Made by a program: the position numbers and the translations under genes. A DNA stretch of 64,000 nucleotides from Streptoverticillium olivoreticuli subsp. olivoreticuli (GTDB lineage Bacteria; Actinomycetota; Actinomycetes; Streptomycetales; Streptomycetaceae). This document shows positions 37,700 through 46,083 of the stretch, in pieces. Numbering within the stretch: position 1 is the first letter of the stretch; each line of letters opens with the position of its first letter. The DNA is taken from the NCBI RefSeq assembly GCF_003391135.1, contig NZ_CP031455.1, positions 4,371,001 to 4,435,000 on the forward strand. Reading direction: 5' to 3'. A model generated the notes under the pieces. The model worked only from the letters and a program-made list of their open reading frames with translations, had not been told where the DNA came from and ran no database searches.

Positions 37700-39460
37700 T
37701 CAGATCCAGGTGTCGAACCACATCCGGTTGCGCCACGCCTCGATGGGGATGGGGTGGCCGGTGTAGAGGGGGAAGAAATAGACGAAGTTCCAGGCGATGA
37801 GCAGGACCAGCGTGCCCGCCCCGATCGCGCCGAGCACCCGGCGCCGCTCGGTGGACCCCGGCGGCCCGAGGATCGCCCCGATCATCATCGCCAGGGCCAG
37901 GCACAGGAACGGCACGAAGACGACCGCGTAGAAGACGAAGATCGTGCGTTCCTGCCACATGAACCACGGCAGATAGCCCGCCGCGACCCCGCACAGCACC
38001 GCGCCCGCCCGCCAGTCGCGCCGGAACCCCCACCGGTAGACGAGGTACAGCAGCGCGAAGCAGGCCGCCCACCACAGCAGGGGCGTGCCCAGCGCGAGCA
38101 CCTCGCGCGCGCACTTGTCGGCCGCGTCCTTGGGGCAGCCGTCCCGGCCGGGCGCCGGGGACTCGTAGAAGTACGAGACCGGGCGGGCCTGGACCAGCCA
38201 GCTCCAGGGGTTGGACTGGTAGGTGTGCGGCGAGGAGAGGTTGGTGTTGAACTTCCACACCTCGTGCTCGTAGTGCCAGAGGCTGCGCAGCGGGTTGAGG
38301 ATACCGGCCAGGAACCCGTCCGGGCTGTGGCCGCCGCCGGTCTCCGCCCAGTGCCGGTAGAAGCCGCTGTGCTGCCAGCCGTCCTTCTCGCTGTACGTGC
38401 CGCTGTTGACGAACCAGCCGGTCCACGACGCGAGATAGACGGCGAGGGCCACCGGTACGGTCGCCAGGAACGCCCACGGGGTGTCGCGCCGGAGGGCCGC
38501 GAGGGCGGGGTGGCGGGCGCCCGCGACCCGGCGCGAGCCCATGTCCCAGAGCACGATCAGCAGGCCGAAGGCCGCCAGGTAGATGGCGCCGTTCCACTTC
38601 GTGGCGCAGGCCAGCCCGAGGCACACGCCGGCGGCGATCCGCCACGGCCGCCACCCGAGCCGGAGCCCGCCGCCGACGGCCGCGTCCGGGCGGGCGATGC
38701 CGTCCGCGTCCACGGGCAGCGCGGCGGCGAGACGGGCCCGCGACTTGTCGCGGTCCACCAGGACGCAGCCGAACGCCGCGAGCACGAAGAACATCAGCAC
38801 CGAGTCGAGCAGCGAGGTGCGGCTCATCACGTAGTGCAGGCCGTCCACGGCGAGCAGGGCGCCCGCGAGGCAGCCGAGGAAGGTGGAGCGGAACAGCCTG
38901 CGTCCGATGCGGCACAGCATCAGCACCGACAGCGTGCCGAGCACGGCGACCATGAAACGCCAGCCGAAAGGGTTCAGCCCGTACAGCCACTCGCCGAGGC
39001 CGATGACCCACTTGCCCACCGGCGGGTGCACCACATATCCGGGGGCGTCGGCGATCTGGTCGTGCCCGGCGATGATCTGGTCGTTGATGTTGTCCGGCCA
39101 CTTCGCCTCGTAGCCGTACTTCCACAGGGCCCAGGCGTCCTTCGCGTAATACGTCTCGTCGAATATCACCGCCTTGGGGCTGCCCAGGTTCCAGAAGCGG
39201 ATGATCCCGGCGAACAGGGCGACGAGCAGTGGCCCGGTCCACCCCGACCAGCGCGCGAGCAGCCGCGCCCGGCCCGGCGTCGCGCCGAGCCGTACCCACA
39301 CCCGCGTACCGGGCTCGGGGAACGACGGCACGAGCCGCTCCCGCACGTCCGGCTGCGGCCCCCGCGCATAGCCGAACAGGCCGAGTCTGCGCTGCCACGG
39401 AGGCTGCCGCTCGTCTGCCGTCTGGCCCTGCGGGGCTTGGGTCGCGGTGTCACTGGTCAC
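37700..39460 (-). CDS. pmt: Protein O-mannosyltransferase (PMT, GT39)
   Basis: 586 residues, polytopic membrane protein. An ~70-residue cytoplasmic tail precedes the first span. The catalytic acidic pair D101-E102 lies in FDETYYAKD in the first periplasmic loop, followed by HPPVGKW (~145-151). LHYVMSRTSLLDS and CATKWNGAIYLAAF are family segments. It transfers mannose from polyprenyl-phosphate-mannose to secreted proteins. In S. coelicolor Pmt is needed for the phiC31 receptor and its loss sensitises to cell-wall antibiotics, which fits the adjacent PBP. The GTG at 39460 was chosen; upstream in-frame codons lie in the divergent spacer. Confidence 0.94.
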   Translation of the reverse strand: MTSDTATQAPQGQTADERQPPWQRRLGLFGYARGPQPDVRERLVPSFPEPGTRVWVRLGATPGRARLLARWSGWTGPLLVALFAGIIRFWNLGSPKAVIFDETYYAKDAWALWKYGYEAKWPDNINDQIIAGHDQIADAPGYVVHPPVGKWVIGLGEWLYGLNPFGWRFMVAVLGTLSVLMLCRIGRRLFRSTFLGCLAGALLAVDGLHYVMSRTSLLDSVLMFFVLAAFGCVLVDRDKSRARLAAALPVDADGIARPDAAVGGGLRLGWRPWRIAAGVCLGLACATKWNGAIYLAAFGLLIVLWDMGSRRVAGARHPALAALRRDTPWAFLATVPVALAVYLASWTGWFVNSGTYSEKDGWQHSGFYRHWAETGGGHSPDGFLAGILNPLRSLWHYEHEVWKFNTNLSSPHTYQSNPWSWLVQARPVSYFYESPAPGRDGCPKDAADKCAREVLALGTPLLWWAACFALLYLVYRWGFRRDWRAGAVLCGVAAGYLPWFMWQERTIFVFYAVVFVPFLCLALAMMIGAILGPPGSTERRRVLGAIGAGTLVLLIAWNFVYFFPLYTGHPIPIEAWRNRMWFDTWI

Positions 39461-39617
39461 CGCGCCATCGTAGGGAACGGGCCTGTGAGAGTGCTGGGGA
39501 CGGCACGCGGGTCGCGGGCGGAGCCGCTTTTCCGGGGCCCCGCGCACAGCCGTGGCGGCACGAACGGATCGGGCAGACCCTGGGAGAGGCGCGCCGGAAC
39601 GAGGAGCGGAGGACGCC

Positions 39618-40070
39618 ATGACCGACAGGCCGGCCTTCACGTACGTCACCTACATCGAGAGCGCGCCGGAGAGCGTATGGCGGGCGCTCACCGACGCGGA
39701 CCTGACCGCCGAGTACTGGGGGCACAGCAATGTGTCGGACTGGGAGCCGGGCTCGTCGTGGGAGCACCGGCGCACCGACGGCTCGCACGCCGCCGACGTC
39801 GTCGGCACGGTCGTGGAGAGCGTGCCGCCGAAGCGGCTGGTGACGACGTGGGCCGAGCCGGGTGTGCAGACCGCGGCCGGGCCGTCCCGGGTGACGTTCG
39901 GGATCGAGCCGTACGGGGAGATCGTCCGGCTCACGGTGACCCACGAGAACCTCGCGGACGAGGCCGAGCGCGACGCGGCGGCCAGGGGCTGGGCGGCGGT
40001 GCTGTCCAACCTGAAGACGTTCCTGGAGACCGGGCGCCCGCTGCCGGAGAAGCCCTGGCTCGTGCCGTAG
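39618..40070 (+). CDS. SRPBCC (AHSA1-like) domain protein
   Basis: 150 residues. YVTYIESAPESVWRALTDADLTAEYWGH at the start, WEPGSSW, and the C-terminal helix GWAAVLSNLKTFLETG are the AHSA1/SRPBCC pattern. This hydrophobic-pocket fold binds small ligands. The function is unknown. The ATG at 39618 follows GGAGCGGAGG. No autoregulatory ArsR gene, the usual partner, is adjacent. Convergent with an SDR gene, 7 bp between stops. Confidence 0.88.
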   Translation: MTDRPAFTYVTYIESAPESVWRALTDADLTAEYWGHSNVSDWEPGSSWEHRRTDGSHAADVVGTVVESVPPKRLVTTWAEPGVQTAAGPSRVTFGIEPYGEIVRLTVTHENLADEAERDAAARGWAAVLSNLKTFLETGRPLPEKPWLVP

Positions 40071-40077
40071 CGCTGGT

Positions 40078-40869
40078 TCACACCCCGCGCAGGGCGCCGC
40101 GCAGTCCCGCGTTGCCGATGAGGATGCCGCCGTCGACCGGCAGGGTCACGCCCGTGATCCAGGAGGCGTCGGCGGAGGCGAGGAAGGCCACCGCGGCCGC
40201 GATGTCCTCGGGGCGGCCGACGCGGCCGAGCGGGTAGTACGGCGCGGCGCGCTCCAACGCCTCTTCCCGGCCCGACCACTTGGGGGTGTGGACGGTGCCG
40301 GGCGCGATGAGGTTGACCCGTACGCCGCGGGCCGCGCAGTGCCCGGCCAGGGTGCGGGTGAGGCCCGCGAGGCCCGCTTTGGCGGCGCTGTAGGCGTGGT
40401 TGCCGAAGTCCTGCTCGCCGTTGACGGAGCCGATGTTGACGACGGACGCGCGGCCGCCCGCGGCGGCCAGGTGCGGCATGGCGGCCCGTACGCACCGGAA
40501 GGCGCCGGTCAGGGTGATGTCGAGGTCCCGGAACCACTCCTCGTCGGAGGAGTCCTCGACGAGTGCTTCGTCGGGGTGGCAGGACAGGGCGTTGTTGACC
40601 AGCACGTCGAGCCGTCCGAAGCGGTCGACCGCGGTGGCGACGGCCGCCTCGACCGCTTCCCGGTCGCCCACGTCACAGGTGGAGGACTCGGCCGCCAGAC
40701 CGTCGGCCCGGAGCGCGGCGGCGGTCCCCTCGGCGCGCTCGCCGTCCAGGTCGGTGACGAGCACCCGCGCGCCCTCGGCGGCGAGGCGGCGCGCGGTGGC
40801 CGCGCCTATGCCCTGCCCCGCGCCGGTGATCAGTGCCGCGTAGCCGTCAAAACGTGCTGCTGCTGCCAT
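40078..40869 (-). CDS. SDR-family oxidoreductase
   Basis: 263 residues, classical SDR. Cofactor motif TGAGQGIG (15-22), NNAL in place of NNAG, active Ser in NIGSVNG, YSAAK (Tyr and Lys), and PVDGGILIGN at the C-terminus. The LVTDLDGE segment after beta-2 suggests NAD(H). The substrate is unknown. The last ~12 residues end in GLRGALRGV. ATG at 40869. Confidence 0.92.
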   Translation of the reverse strand: MAAAARFDGYAALITGAGQGIGAATARRLAAEGARVLVTDLDGERAEGTAAALRADGLAAESSTCDVGDREAVEAAVATAVDRFGRLDVLVNNALSCHPDEALVEDSSDEEWFRDLDITLTGAFRCVRAAMPHLAAAGGRASVVNIGSVNGEQDFGNHAYSAAKAGLAGLTRTLAGHCAARGVRVNLIAPGTVHTPKWSGREEALERAAPYYPLGRVGRPEDIAAAVAFLASADASWITGVTLPVDGGILIGNAGLRGALRGV

Positions 40870-40917
40870 GCGGGATCGCTACCCGCTCGGGGTTTCGGCA
40901 ATCGCTTCTGCCCGGTG

Positions 40918-41100
40918 GGTGGGGCGGGGCTCCGCCCCGGACCCCGGACCGCGCTCCGCGCGGTGTCCTCAAGCGCCGGACGGGCTGGTTTCGCGAACCG
41001 TAGCCTTGATTCTGCGGCCCGGGTACGCAAATTCAGCCCGTCCGGCGTTTGAGGACGCGCCCGCAGGCCGCCCCCGCCGCAGGCGGCAGACGGCCCGCAG
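40918..41100. repeat. Intergenic hairpin repeat, copy 7 (long loop, AAGC/GTTT wobble variant)
   Basis: Left arm from 40965 (CTCAAGCGCCGGACGGGCTG), right arm ending 41056 (CAGCCCGTCCGGCGTTTGAG), loop ~45 nt. The variable stem position reads G opposite T here, a wobble in RNA. Flanks GGGGCTCCGCCCC before, CCGCCGCAGGCGG after. It lies between the SDR start and the serine hydrolase stop. Confidence 0.85.
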
Positions 41101-42288
41101 TCAGACTCCGGAGCTCAGCGCCAGCGCAAGCGCAAGCGCCCGCACAAGCGCCTGAGCCCGCGCATCGGCGGTCACATTCTTCTGCATGCCGTTGGTGACG
41201 TAGCCGAAGGAGATGCCCGACTCGGGGTCCGCGAAGCCGAGGGAGCCGCCGCGGCCGGGGTGGCCGAAGGAGCCGGGGGCGAGCAGGGGCGACGCGGGGC
41301 CGTGGAGCATGTAGCCCAGGCCGAAGCGGGTGCCCACGACCAGGACGCGGTCCGGTCCTGCCGACTCCTCCGTGCGGGCCAGGGTGAGCGTCGCCGGGGC
41401 GAACAGCCGCCGCGCGCCGTCGAGGCCGCCGAGCAGCGAGGCGTAGAAGCGGGCCAGCCCGTCGGCGGTGGCGATGCCCGCGGAGGCGGGGAGTTCGGCG
41501 GCGCGGTAGGCGGGGTCGTTCTCGTCGGCCAGGGGCTCGATGGCCGCGAAGGCGCGGCGGGTGAGGGACCGCGGGTCGCGGTAGGCGTCCGACACGGCCT
41601 TCTTGGGCCGCAGCCGCAGGCCGGCCGCGGCGGGCTCGGCGGGCGGCTCGACGTCCGCGATGCGCCCGGCGCGCTCGCGCTCGGAGGCGGGCAGGCCGAT
41701 CCAGAGGTCCGCGCCGAGCGGCCCGGCTATCTCGTCGGCGACCCAGGCGCCCACCGTCCGGCCGGTGACGCGGCGGACCAGCTCGCCGAGGAGCCAGCTG
41801 TAGGTCTGGGCGTGGTAGCCGTGGGCGGTGCCGGGCTCCCAGGCGGGCGCCTGCGCGGCGACGGCGGCGGGCCCGCTGATGCCGTCGATGGCCTCGGCCG
41901 GGCTCAGCGGCCGGTCGAGCACGGGCAGCCCGGCGCGGTGCGAGAGCAGGTGGCGCACGAGGACGCGCTCCTTGCCCGCGGCCTTGAACTCGGGCCAGTA
42001 CGTGCCGACGGGCGCGTCCAGGTCGACGAGCCCGCGCTGGTGCAGCAGCAGCGGCACGGCGGCGGCGACGCCCTTGGTGGCGGACCGTACGACCTGGGCG
42101 GTGCCCGGCGTCCACGGCTCCTCGGACGAGCCGTCGGCGTCCTTGGTGCCGCCCCACAGGTCGACGATCCTGCGGCCGTCCCGGTAGACGGCGACGGCCG
42201 CACCGCGCTCCCCGCGCCGGGCGAAGTTCTCCGCGAAGGCGTCCCGGACCGGTTCGAAACCGTCCGCCACCGTGCCCTGGACGTCCAC
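41101..42288 (-). CDS. Beta-lactamase-fold serine hydrolase (EstB-like esterase)
   Basis: 395 residues, class C beta-lactamase-type fold. Nucleophile in SATK (Ser69/Lys72), catalytic Tyr in the GYHAQTYSW segment, HLLSHRAGLP, and FGHPGRGGSLGFADP at the C-terminal motif. No signal peptide, so an intracellular esterase/peptidase rather than a secreted beta-lactamase. Two adjacent GTG codons (42291, 42288) follow AGGAG; the second has the better 7-nt spacing. A good promoter is at 42315-42343. An Ala/Leu repeat (RALALALALSSGV) ends the protein. Confidence 0.9.
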   Translation of the reverse strand: MDVQGTVADGFEPVRDAFAENFARRGERGAAVAVYRDGRRIVDLWGGTKDADGSSEEPWTPGTAQVVRSATKGVAAAVPLLLHQRGLVDLDAPVGTYWPEFKAAGKERVLVRHLLSHRAGLPVLDRPLSPAEAIDGISGPAAVAAQAPAWEPGTAHGYHAQTYSWLLGELVRRVTGRTVGAWVADEIAGPLGADLWIGLPASERERAGRIADVEPPAEPAAAGLRLRPKKAVSDAYRDPRSLTRRAFAAIEPLADENDPAYRAAELPASAGIATADGLARFYASLLGGLDGARRLFAPATLTLARTEESAGPDRVLVVGTRFGLGYMLHGPASPLLAPGSFGHPGRGGSLGFADPESGISFGYVTNGMQKNVTADARAQALVRALALALALSSGV

Positions 42289-42314
42289 CACTGTTCTCCT
42301 GCTCCACTGTGCGA

Positions 42315-42343
42315 TCGCTACAAAACCCTCCACCATGGTGCAA
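42315..42343 (-). promoter_or_regulatory. Promoter of the serine hydrolase gene with CACCATGGTG palindrome
   Basis: Minus strand: -35 TTGCAC (42343-42338), 17 nt, -10 TAGCGA (42320-42315). A perfect 10-bp palindrome CACCATGGTG (42331-42340) overlaps the -35 and spacer, where a repressor would block polymerase. Confidence 0.45.
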
Positions 42344-42549
42344 CGCGGCGGTCAATGCGCGTAGACCGGGGCACCGCAACCGTGATCTACCGGTCGGGAA
42401 CGGGCACCGGGCGGGGCGTCCCGTTCCCACGCGCCCTCGCTCACCCGTGCGCCGCCAGCGGTGGCGGGAGCGGGCGCGTGCCCGAATGCTGAGCTTCGGG
42501 GGAGCTCGCCCGGCCTCGGAGCCCCGGGAGGCAGGAGGAGGGAGTCACC

Positions 42550-44589
42550 ATGTCCACGGCCGCCGCCGCGCCCCCGGCCGAACCCGCCGCACCGCCCGTG
42601 CTCAGCAGGCGCCGCATCAATCTCGTGTTCGTCACCATCGTGCTCGGCATGCTGCTCGCGGCCCTCGACCAGACCATCGTCTCCACCGCGCTGCCCACGA
42701 TCGTCGCGGACCTGGGCGGCGGCGGGCACATGGCGTGGGTGGTGACCGCCTATCTGCTGGCGGAGACGGTCTCCACCGTCCTGGTCGGCAAGTTCGGCGA
42801 CCTCTTCGGCCGGAAGGTCGTCTTCCAGCTCAGCGCGGTGGTCTTCGTCGGCGGCTCCGTCTTCGCGGGCGCCGCGAACTCGATGCTCATGCTGATCGCC
42901 GCCCGCGCCCTCCAGGGCATCGGCGGCGGCGGTCTGATGGTGACCGCCATGGCGCTGATCGCCGACGTCATCCCGCTGCGCGAGCGCGGCAAGTACCAGG
43001 GCGCGCTCGGCGCCGTCTTCGGCGTGACCACGGTCGTCGGACCGACGCTCGGCGGGATCTTCACCGACCACGCGACCTGGCGCTGGTGCTTCTACGTCAA
43101 CGTCCCCGTCGCGATCGTCATGGTCGCGATGGCGGCCCGTACGATCCCGGTCGTCCGCTCGGCGGTCCGGCCGGTCATCGACTACCTCGGCATCGTGCTG
43201 GTCGCGCTCGGCGCGTCCGGACTGGTGCTGGGCCTGGAGTGGGGCGGCAACGAGTACGCGTGGGGCTCGGCCGTCATCGTCGGCCTGTTCGCGGGGTCGG
43301 TGGTGCTGCTGGGGCTGTTCGTACTGGTGGAGCTGCGGGCCAAGGAGCCCATGCTGCCCATGCACCTCTTCCGCAACCCCGTCTTCGTCGTCTGCTCCGT
43401 GCTCAGCTTCATCGTCGGCTTCGCGATGCTCGGCGCGATGACGTACCTGCCCACCTACCTCCAGTACGTCGACGGGGTCTCGGCCACCATGTCCGGCGTC
43501 CGCGCGCTGCCCATGGTGGCCGGGCTGCTCGGCGCGTCCATGCTCTCCGGCATCGTCGTCAGCCGCACGGGCCGCTACCGCGCCTTCCCCATCGCCGGTA
43601 CGGCCGTGATGGCGCTCGGCCTCTATCTGATGTCGACGATGAACGCGTCGACGGGGCCCTGGCTGGAGTCCCTCTACATGTTCGTACTCGGCGTCGGCAT
43701 CGGGCTGGCCATGCAGGTGCTGACGATCGCCGTGCAGAACACGGTGGCGTACCACGAGCTGGGCACGGCGACCTCCGGCGTGACCTTCTTCCGCACGCTC
43801 GGCAGCTCCTTCGGCACGGCCATCTTCGGCACCCTCTACAGCAACCGGCTGCGGCCCAACCTCCTTGACGCGCTGACCCGTTCACCGGGCGTGCCACCCG
43901 CCGCCGTGCAGAGCCCGCAGGGCCTCAAGCAGCTGACCCACGCCCAGGCGGCACCGGTCATCGCCGCCTACGCGGACACCGTGAACTACGTCTTCTTCTG
44001 GGTCGTGCCCGTCGCCCTCGCCGGTTTCGTCGTCGCGTGGTTCCTCAAGGAGGTGCCGCTGCGCGACAGCGCCCGGGCCGGGGCCTCCGACATGGGCGAG
44101 GGCTTCGCGGCGCCGGACTCCGCCGAGGCGGAGCGGCAGTTGGAACGGGCCGTGGCGAGCGTCATGCGCAAGGAGGAGGGCCCGCCCGTGAGCCGCCGCG
44201 TCCTCGCCGAGTCGGGCAGCTCGCTGGGCCCCGCCGAGGCGTGGACGCTGGGCCAGATCCACTGGCGGCTGCGCGTGCGCGGCGAGGCGACGCTCCGCTC
44301 GGTGGCCGTCGCGCACCGCATGCCGCCCGAGGTCCTCGAACCGGCCTTCACCCGTACGGCGGAGGCCGGCCTCGCCCGCGTCGACGGCGACCGGCTGTCC
44401 CTGACCCCCGCCGGCGAGGCCGAGATCGAACGACTCGGCGCGGCGTGGCGGTCCTGGCTGTCGACCCGCCTGGAGGACTGGGACATCACCGACCCCGAGG
44501 ACCGCGCCCTCCTCGACCGGGCCCTCGACTCGATGGCGGCCCGGCTGCTGGAGGAGGGCGAGGAGGAACAGGAGCGGATCGCCGTCTGA
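42550..44589 (+). CDS. 14-span MFS exporter (DHA2) with C-terminal winged-helix domain
   Basis: 679 residues. The first ~515 residues are a drug:proton antiporter of the EmrB/QacA type: LDQTIVSTALPTIVADLGG, the motif-A region GKFGDLFGRKVVF, and motif C GALGAVFGVTTVVGPTLGG are present. After span 14 a charged linker leads to ~160 residues that read as a MarR-like winged helix (ATLRSVAVAHRMPPEVLEPAFTRTAEAGLARVDGDRLSLTPAGEAEIERL). A permease fused to a DNA-binding-type domain is uncommon. GGAGGGAG precedes the ATG. Substrate unknown. It converges with the ABM gene, 6 bp apart. Confidence 0.9.
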   Translation: MSTAAAAPPAEPAAPPVLSRRRINLVFVTIVLGMLLAALDQTIVSTALPTIVADLGGGGHMAWVVTAYLLAETVSTVLVGKFGDLFGRKVVFQLSAVVFVGGSVFAGAANSMLMLIAARALQGIGGGGLMVTAMALIADVIPLRERGKYQGALGAVFGVTTVVGPTLGGIFTDHATWRWCFYVNVPVAIVMVAMAARTIPVVRSAVRPVIDYLGIVLVALGASGLVLGLEWGGNEYAWGSAVIVGLFAGSVVLLGLFVLVELRAKEPMLPMHLFRNPVFVVCSVLSFIVGFAMLGAMTYLPTYLQYVDGVSATMSGVRALPMVAGLLGASMLSGIVVSRTGRYRAFPIAGTAVMALGLYLMSTMNASTGPWLESLYMFVLGVGIGLAMQVLTIAVQNTVAYHELGTATSGVTFFRTLGSSFGTAIFGTLYSNRLRPNLLDALTRSPGVPPAAVQSPQGLKQLTHAQAAPVIAAYADTVNYVFFWVVPVALAGFVVAWFLKEVPLRDSARAGASDMGEGFAAPDSAEAERQLERAVASVMRKEEGPPVSRRVLAESGSSLGPAEAWTLGQIHWRLRVRGEATLRSVAVAHRMPPEVLEPAFTRTAEAGLARVDGDRLSLTPAGEAEIERLGAAWRSWLSTRLEDWDITDPEDRALLDRALDSMAARLLEEGEEEQERIAV

Positions 44590-44595
44590 GCCCTC

Positions 44596-45168
44596 TCAGA
44601 CAGCCCGGTAGTAGGTGTACAGCCGGACGTCCGCGCCCGGCCGCTCCCCCGCCGCCGCCTCGTACGCCGCCAGGTCCGCCCACTCCGCGAGCTCCACGGC
44701 CGGGCCGCCGTCCGTGCCGGCGTGCACGTGCGCGGCCAGCGCGCCGGGCCGCGGCTCCGGGTCCGGGGTGGCGAGCGTGGTGACGGCGAGGATCCCCGCC
44801 GCGCTCGTCGCGTCCGTCACGACGCTCCGGTGCAGCCGCGTGCGCCGAAGCCCCGGCCGCTCGATCCCGGGCACGAGCCGGTCGACCCGGCTGATCACCG
44901 CGGGCCGCAGCGCCCGCGCGAACTCCAGATGCTCCTCGTCGCTCCTCCACTGCGCGTAATGCAGGATTCCGGTGCCGTCGACATCGAGATACATGTGCTG
45001 AGCGAGATGCCCTTCGGGCTTCGCCCCGGTCGTCCACTCCTCGGCGATGGCCTCGGCGGCGGCACGCGTGCGGTCGGGGGTGCCGGTGCCCCAACGACTG
45101 AGCAGGAAGGTCCCGGTGCGGGGCCGGATGATCTCGTGGAGGCGGGGGGTGGGGTGCTTGATCGTCAT
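44596..45168 (-). CDS. ABM-fold (antibiotic biosynthesis monooxygenase-like) protein
   Basis: 190 residues. The first half matches the ABM dimeric alpha/beta barrel pattern (GHLAQHMYLDVDGTGILHYAQWRSDEEHLEFARAL). The second half, with LAVTTLATPDPEPRPGALAAHVHAGTDGG, looks like a second, diverged ABM unit. Such proteins include small monooxygenases and heme-degrading enzymes, but catalytic residues are not definable here. The ATG at 45168 sits immediately before two CTTGAGG-type inverted repeats. No strong Shine-Dalgarno is visible. Confidence 0.7.
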   Translation of the reverse strand: MTIKHPTPRLHEIIRPRTGTFLLSRWGTGTPDRTRAAAEAIAEEWTTGAKPEGHLAQHMYLDVDGTGILHYAQWRSDEEHLEFARALRPAVISRVDRLVPGIERPGLRRTRLHRSVVTDATSAAGILAVTTLATPDPEPRPGALAAHVHAGTDGGPAVELAEWADLAAYEAAAGERPGADVRLYTYYRAV

Positions 45169-45169
45169 G

Positions 45170-45208
45170 CTTGAGGACTTTGATTCCTCAAGTGGGCTTG
45201 AGGTCAAG
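45170..45208. promoter_or_regulatory. Tandem CTTGAGG inverted repeats upstream of the ABM gene
   Basis: First repeat CTTGAGGA (45170-45177) / TCCTCAAG (45185-45192). Second CTTGA (45197-45201) / TCAAG (45204-45208). The heptamer CTTGAGG occurs three times in 34 bp in alternating orientation, touching the ABM start codon. Typical of a MarR- or GntR-type operator; the regulator is not identified. Confidence 0.5.
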
Positions 45209-45260
45209 AGGGGGCTGCCCGGGGAGGGGGCACCTCGCGCCTCCGGCCGACAGCGGCACG

Positions 45261-45278
45261 GTTTCCAGTAACGGAAAC
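45261..45278. promoter_or_regulatory. Inverted repeat upstream of the regulatory island
   Basis: GTTTCC (45261-45266), AGTAAC, GGAAAC (45273-45278), 105 bp before the first gene of the 45384-46910 cluster and less GC-rich than its surroundings. Candidate site for the XRE regulator encoded third in the cluster. Confidence 0.4.
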
Positions 45279-45383
45279 TCGAAACCCTTGCCGCCACCCC
45301 ACGGGGACCGAGAGCATCGGACGCGTCACTACCAGTGGCCGCATCTGGCTCGACAAGGCTCACGGCCTGGCAGAGGGGTATCA

Positions 45384-45587
45384 GTGAAACTGACACGTCT
45401 GGCTGGCGGTTGCGACGATGGCGACTGTCCGACGCTCTACCTCACAGACCGGGGGACGGTCGCAGTGCAAGGCACCCTGATGGCCGACCACGGATTACAG
45501 ATCCCGCCCGACGAGACCATCGCGGAAATCCCAGTCGAACTGATCCGAAAGGTGATCCGTGACAACCTCATCCAGGACACTTACTGA
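45384..45587 (+). CDS. Small protein heading the DUF6879-XRE cluster; contains a TTA codon
   Basis: 67 residues: VKLTRLAGGCDDGDCPTLYLTDRG at the start, acidic, ending in a helix (VELIRKVIRDNL). The CxxxxxC spacing in GCDDGDC is notable. The GTG at 45384 has AGAGGGG upstream. Codon 38 (45495-45497) is TTA, the leucine codon read in Streptomyces only by the developmentally controlled bldA tRNA. The 3' end overlaps the DUF6879 gene by 29 bp in another frame, so translation is probably coupled. No recognised domain; I think it is a specific partner of DUF6879 proteins. Confidence 0.75.
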   Translation: MKLTRLAGGCDDGDCPTLYLTDRGTVAVQGTLMADHGLQIPPDETIAEIPVELIRKVIRDNLIQDTY

Positions 45588-46083
45588 GTGGTTCTCAGCC
45601 TTCGAGGAGGAGGCGTTCCGCCTGGAAACCTTGGACGACTACAGCAAGTCGGGTGGCGTCGAGGCTTATCAGGCGTTCCTGGCCGGTGCGGAGCCGCCCG
45701 AGTCGTTCAGGTCGGCGGACTGGGTCACAACGGTTCGGAACGCCACAGATGCCGGCAAGCGGATGTACCGGGTGCACATCCTGGCCCGGCCGCTCACGGA
45801 CTACCTCCGATTCGAACTCGCCTGGGGGTACTGCCGCAACCTTCAGGCCGGTGAGGAATTCTTCATTCTCGACACCACCGAACAGGAGAATCCGATCCCC
45901 GACGCACCGGACTTCTGGATGTTCGACAACCGGACGGTGGCGTCTATGAGTTACGCCGACGGAAAGTTCCTCGGGGCCGATCTTCATGGAGATGAACGGC
46001 TCCCCGAATTCACGTCGTATCGCGACAACGCCATGGCACACGCCGAGCCCTTTACGGAATGGTGGGCAAAGCACGGCAAGTGA
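45559..46083 (+). CDS. DUF6879 protein, paralogue 1
   Basis: 174 residues. The pattern shared with the other two paralogues is FxxFexeAFRLEt at the N-terminus, a middle block GKRMYRVHILARPLTDYLRFELAW, then AGEEFFILDTT and DFWMFDN, and a final YRDxAMAHAEPF. The GTG at 45559 lies within the preceding gene. Its stop overlaps the XRE start (GTGA). The family is of unknown function and is repeatedly found with XRE regulators in Streptomyces. A signal or anti-regulator role is only an inference. Confidence 0.85.
   Translation: MTTSSRTLTEWFSAFEEEAFRLETLDDYSKSGGVEAYQAFLAGAEPPESFRSADWVTTVRNATDAGKRMYRVHILARPLTDYLRFELAWGYCRNLQAGEEFFILDTTEQENPIPDAPDFWMFDNRTVASMSYADGKFLGADLHGDERLPEFTSYRDNAMAHAEPFTEWWAKHGK

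Noticed and set aside
41101..42288. Serine hydrolase as an antibiotic-resistance beta-lactamase
   Set aside because: It has SxxK but no signal peptide and its segments fit EstB-type esterases; resistance is not supported.
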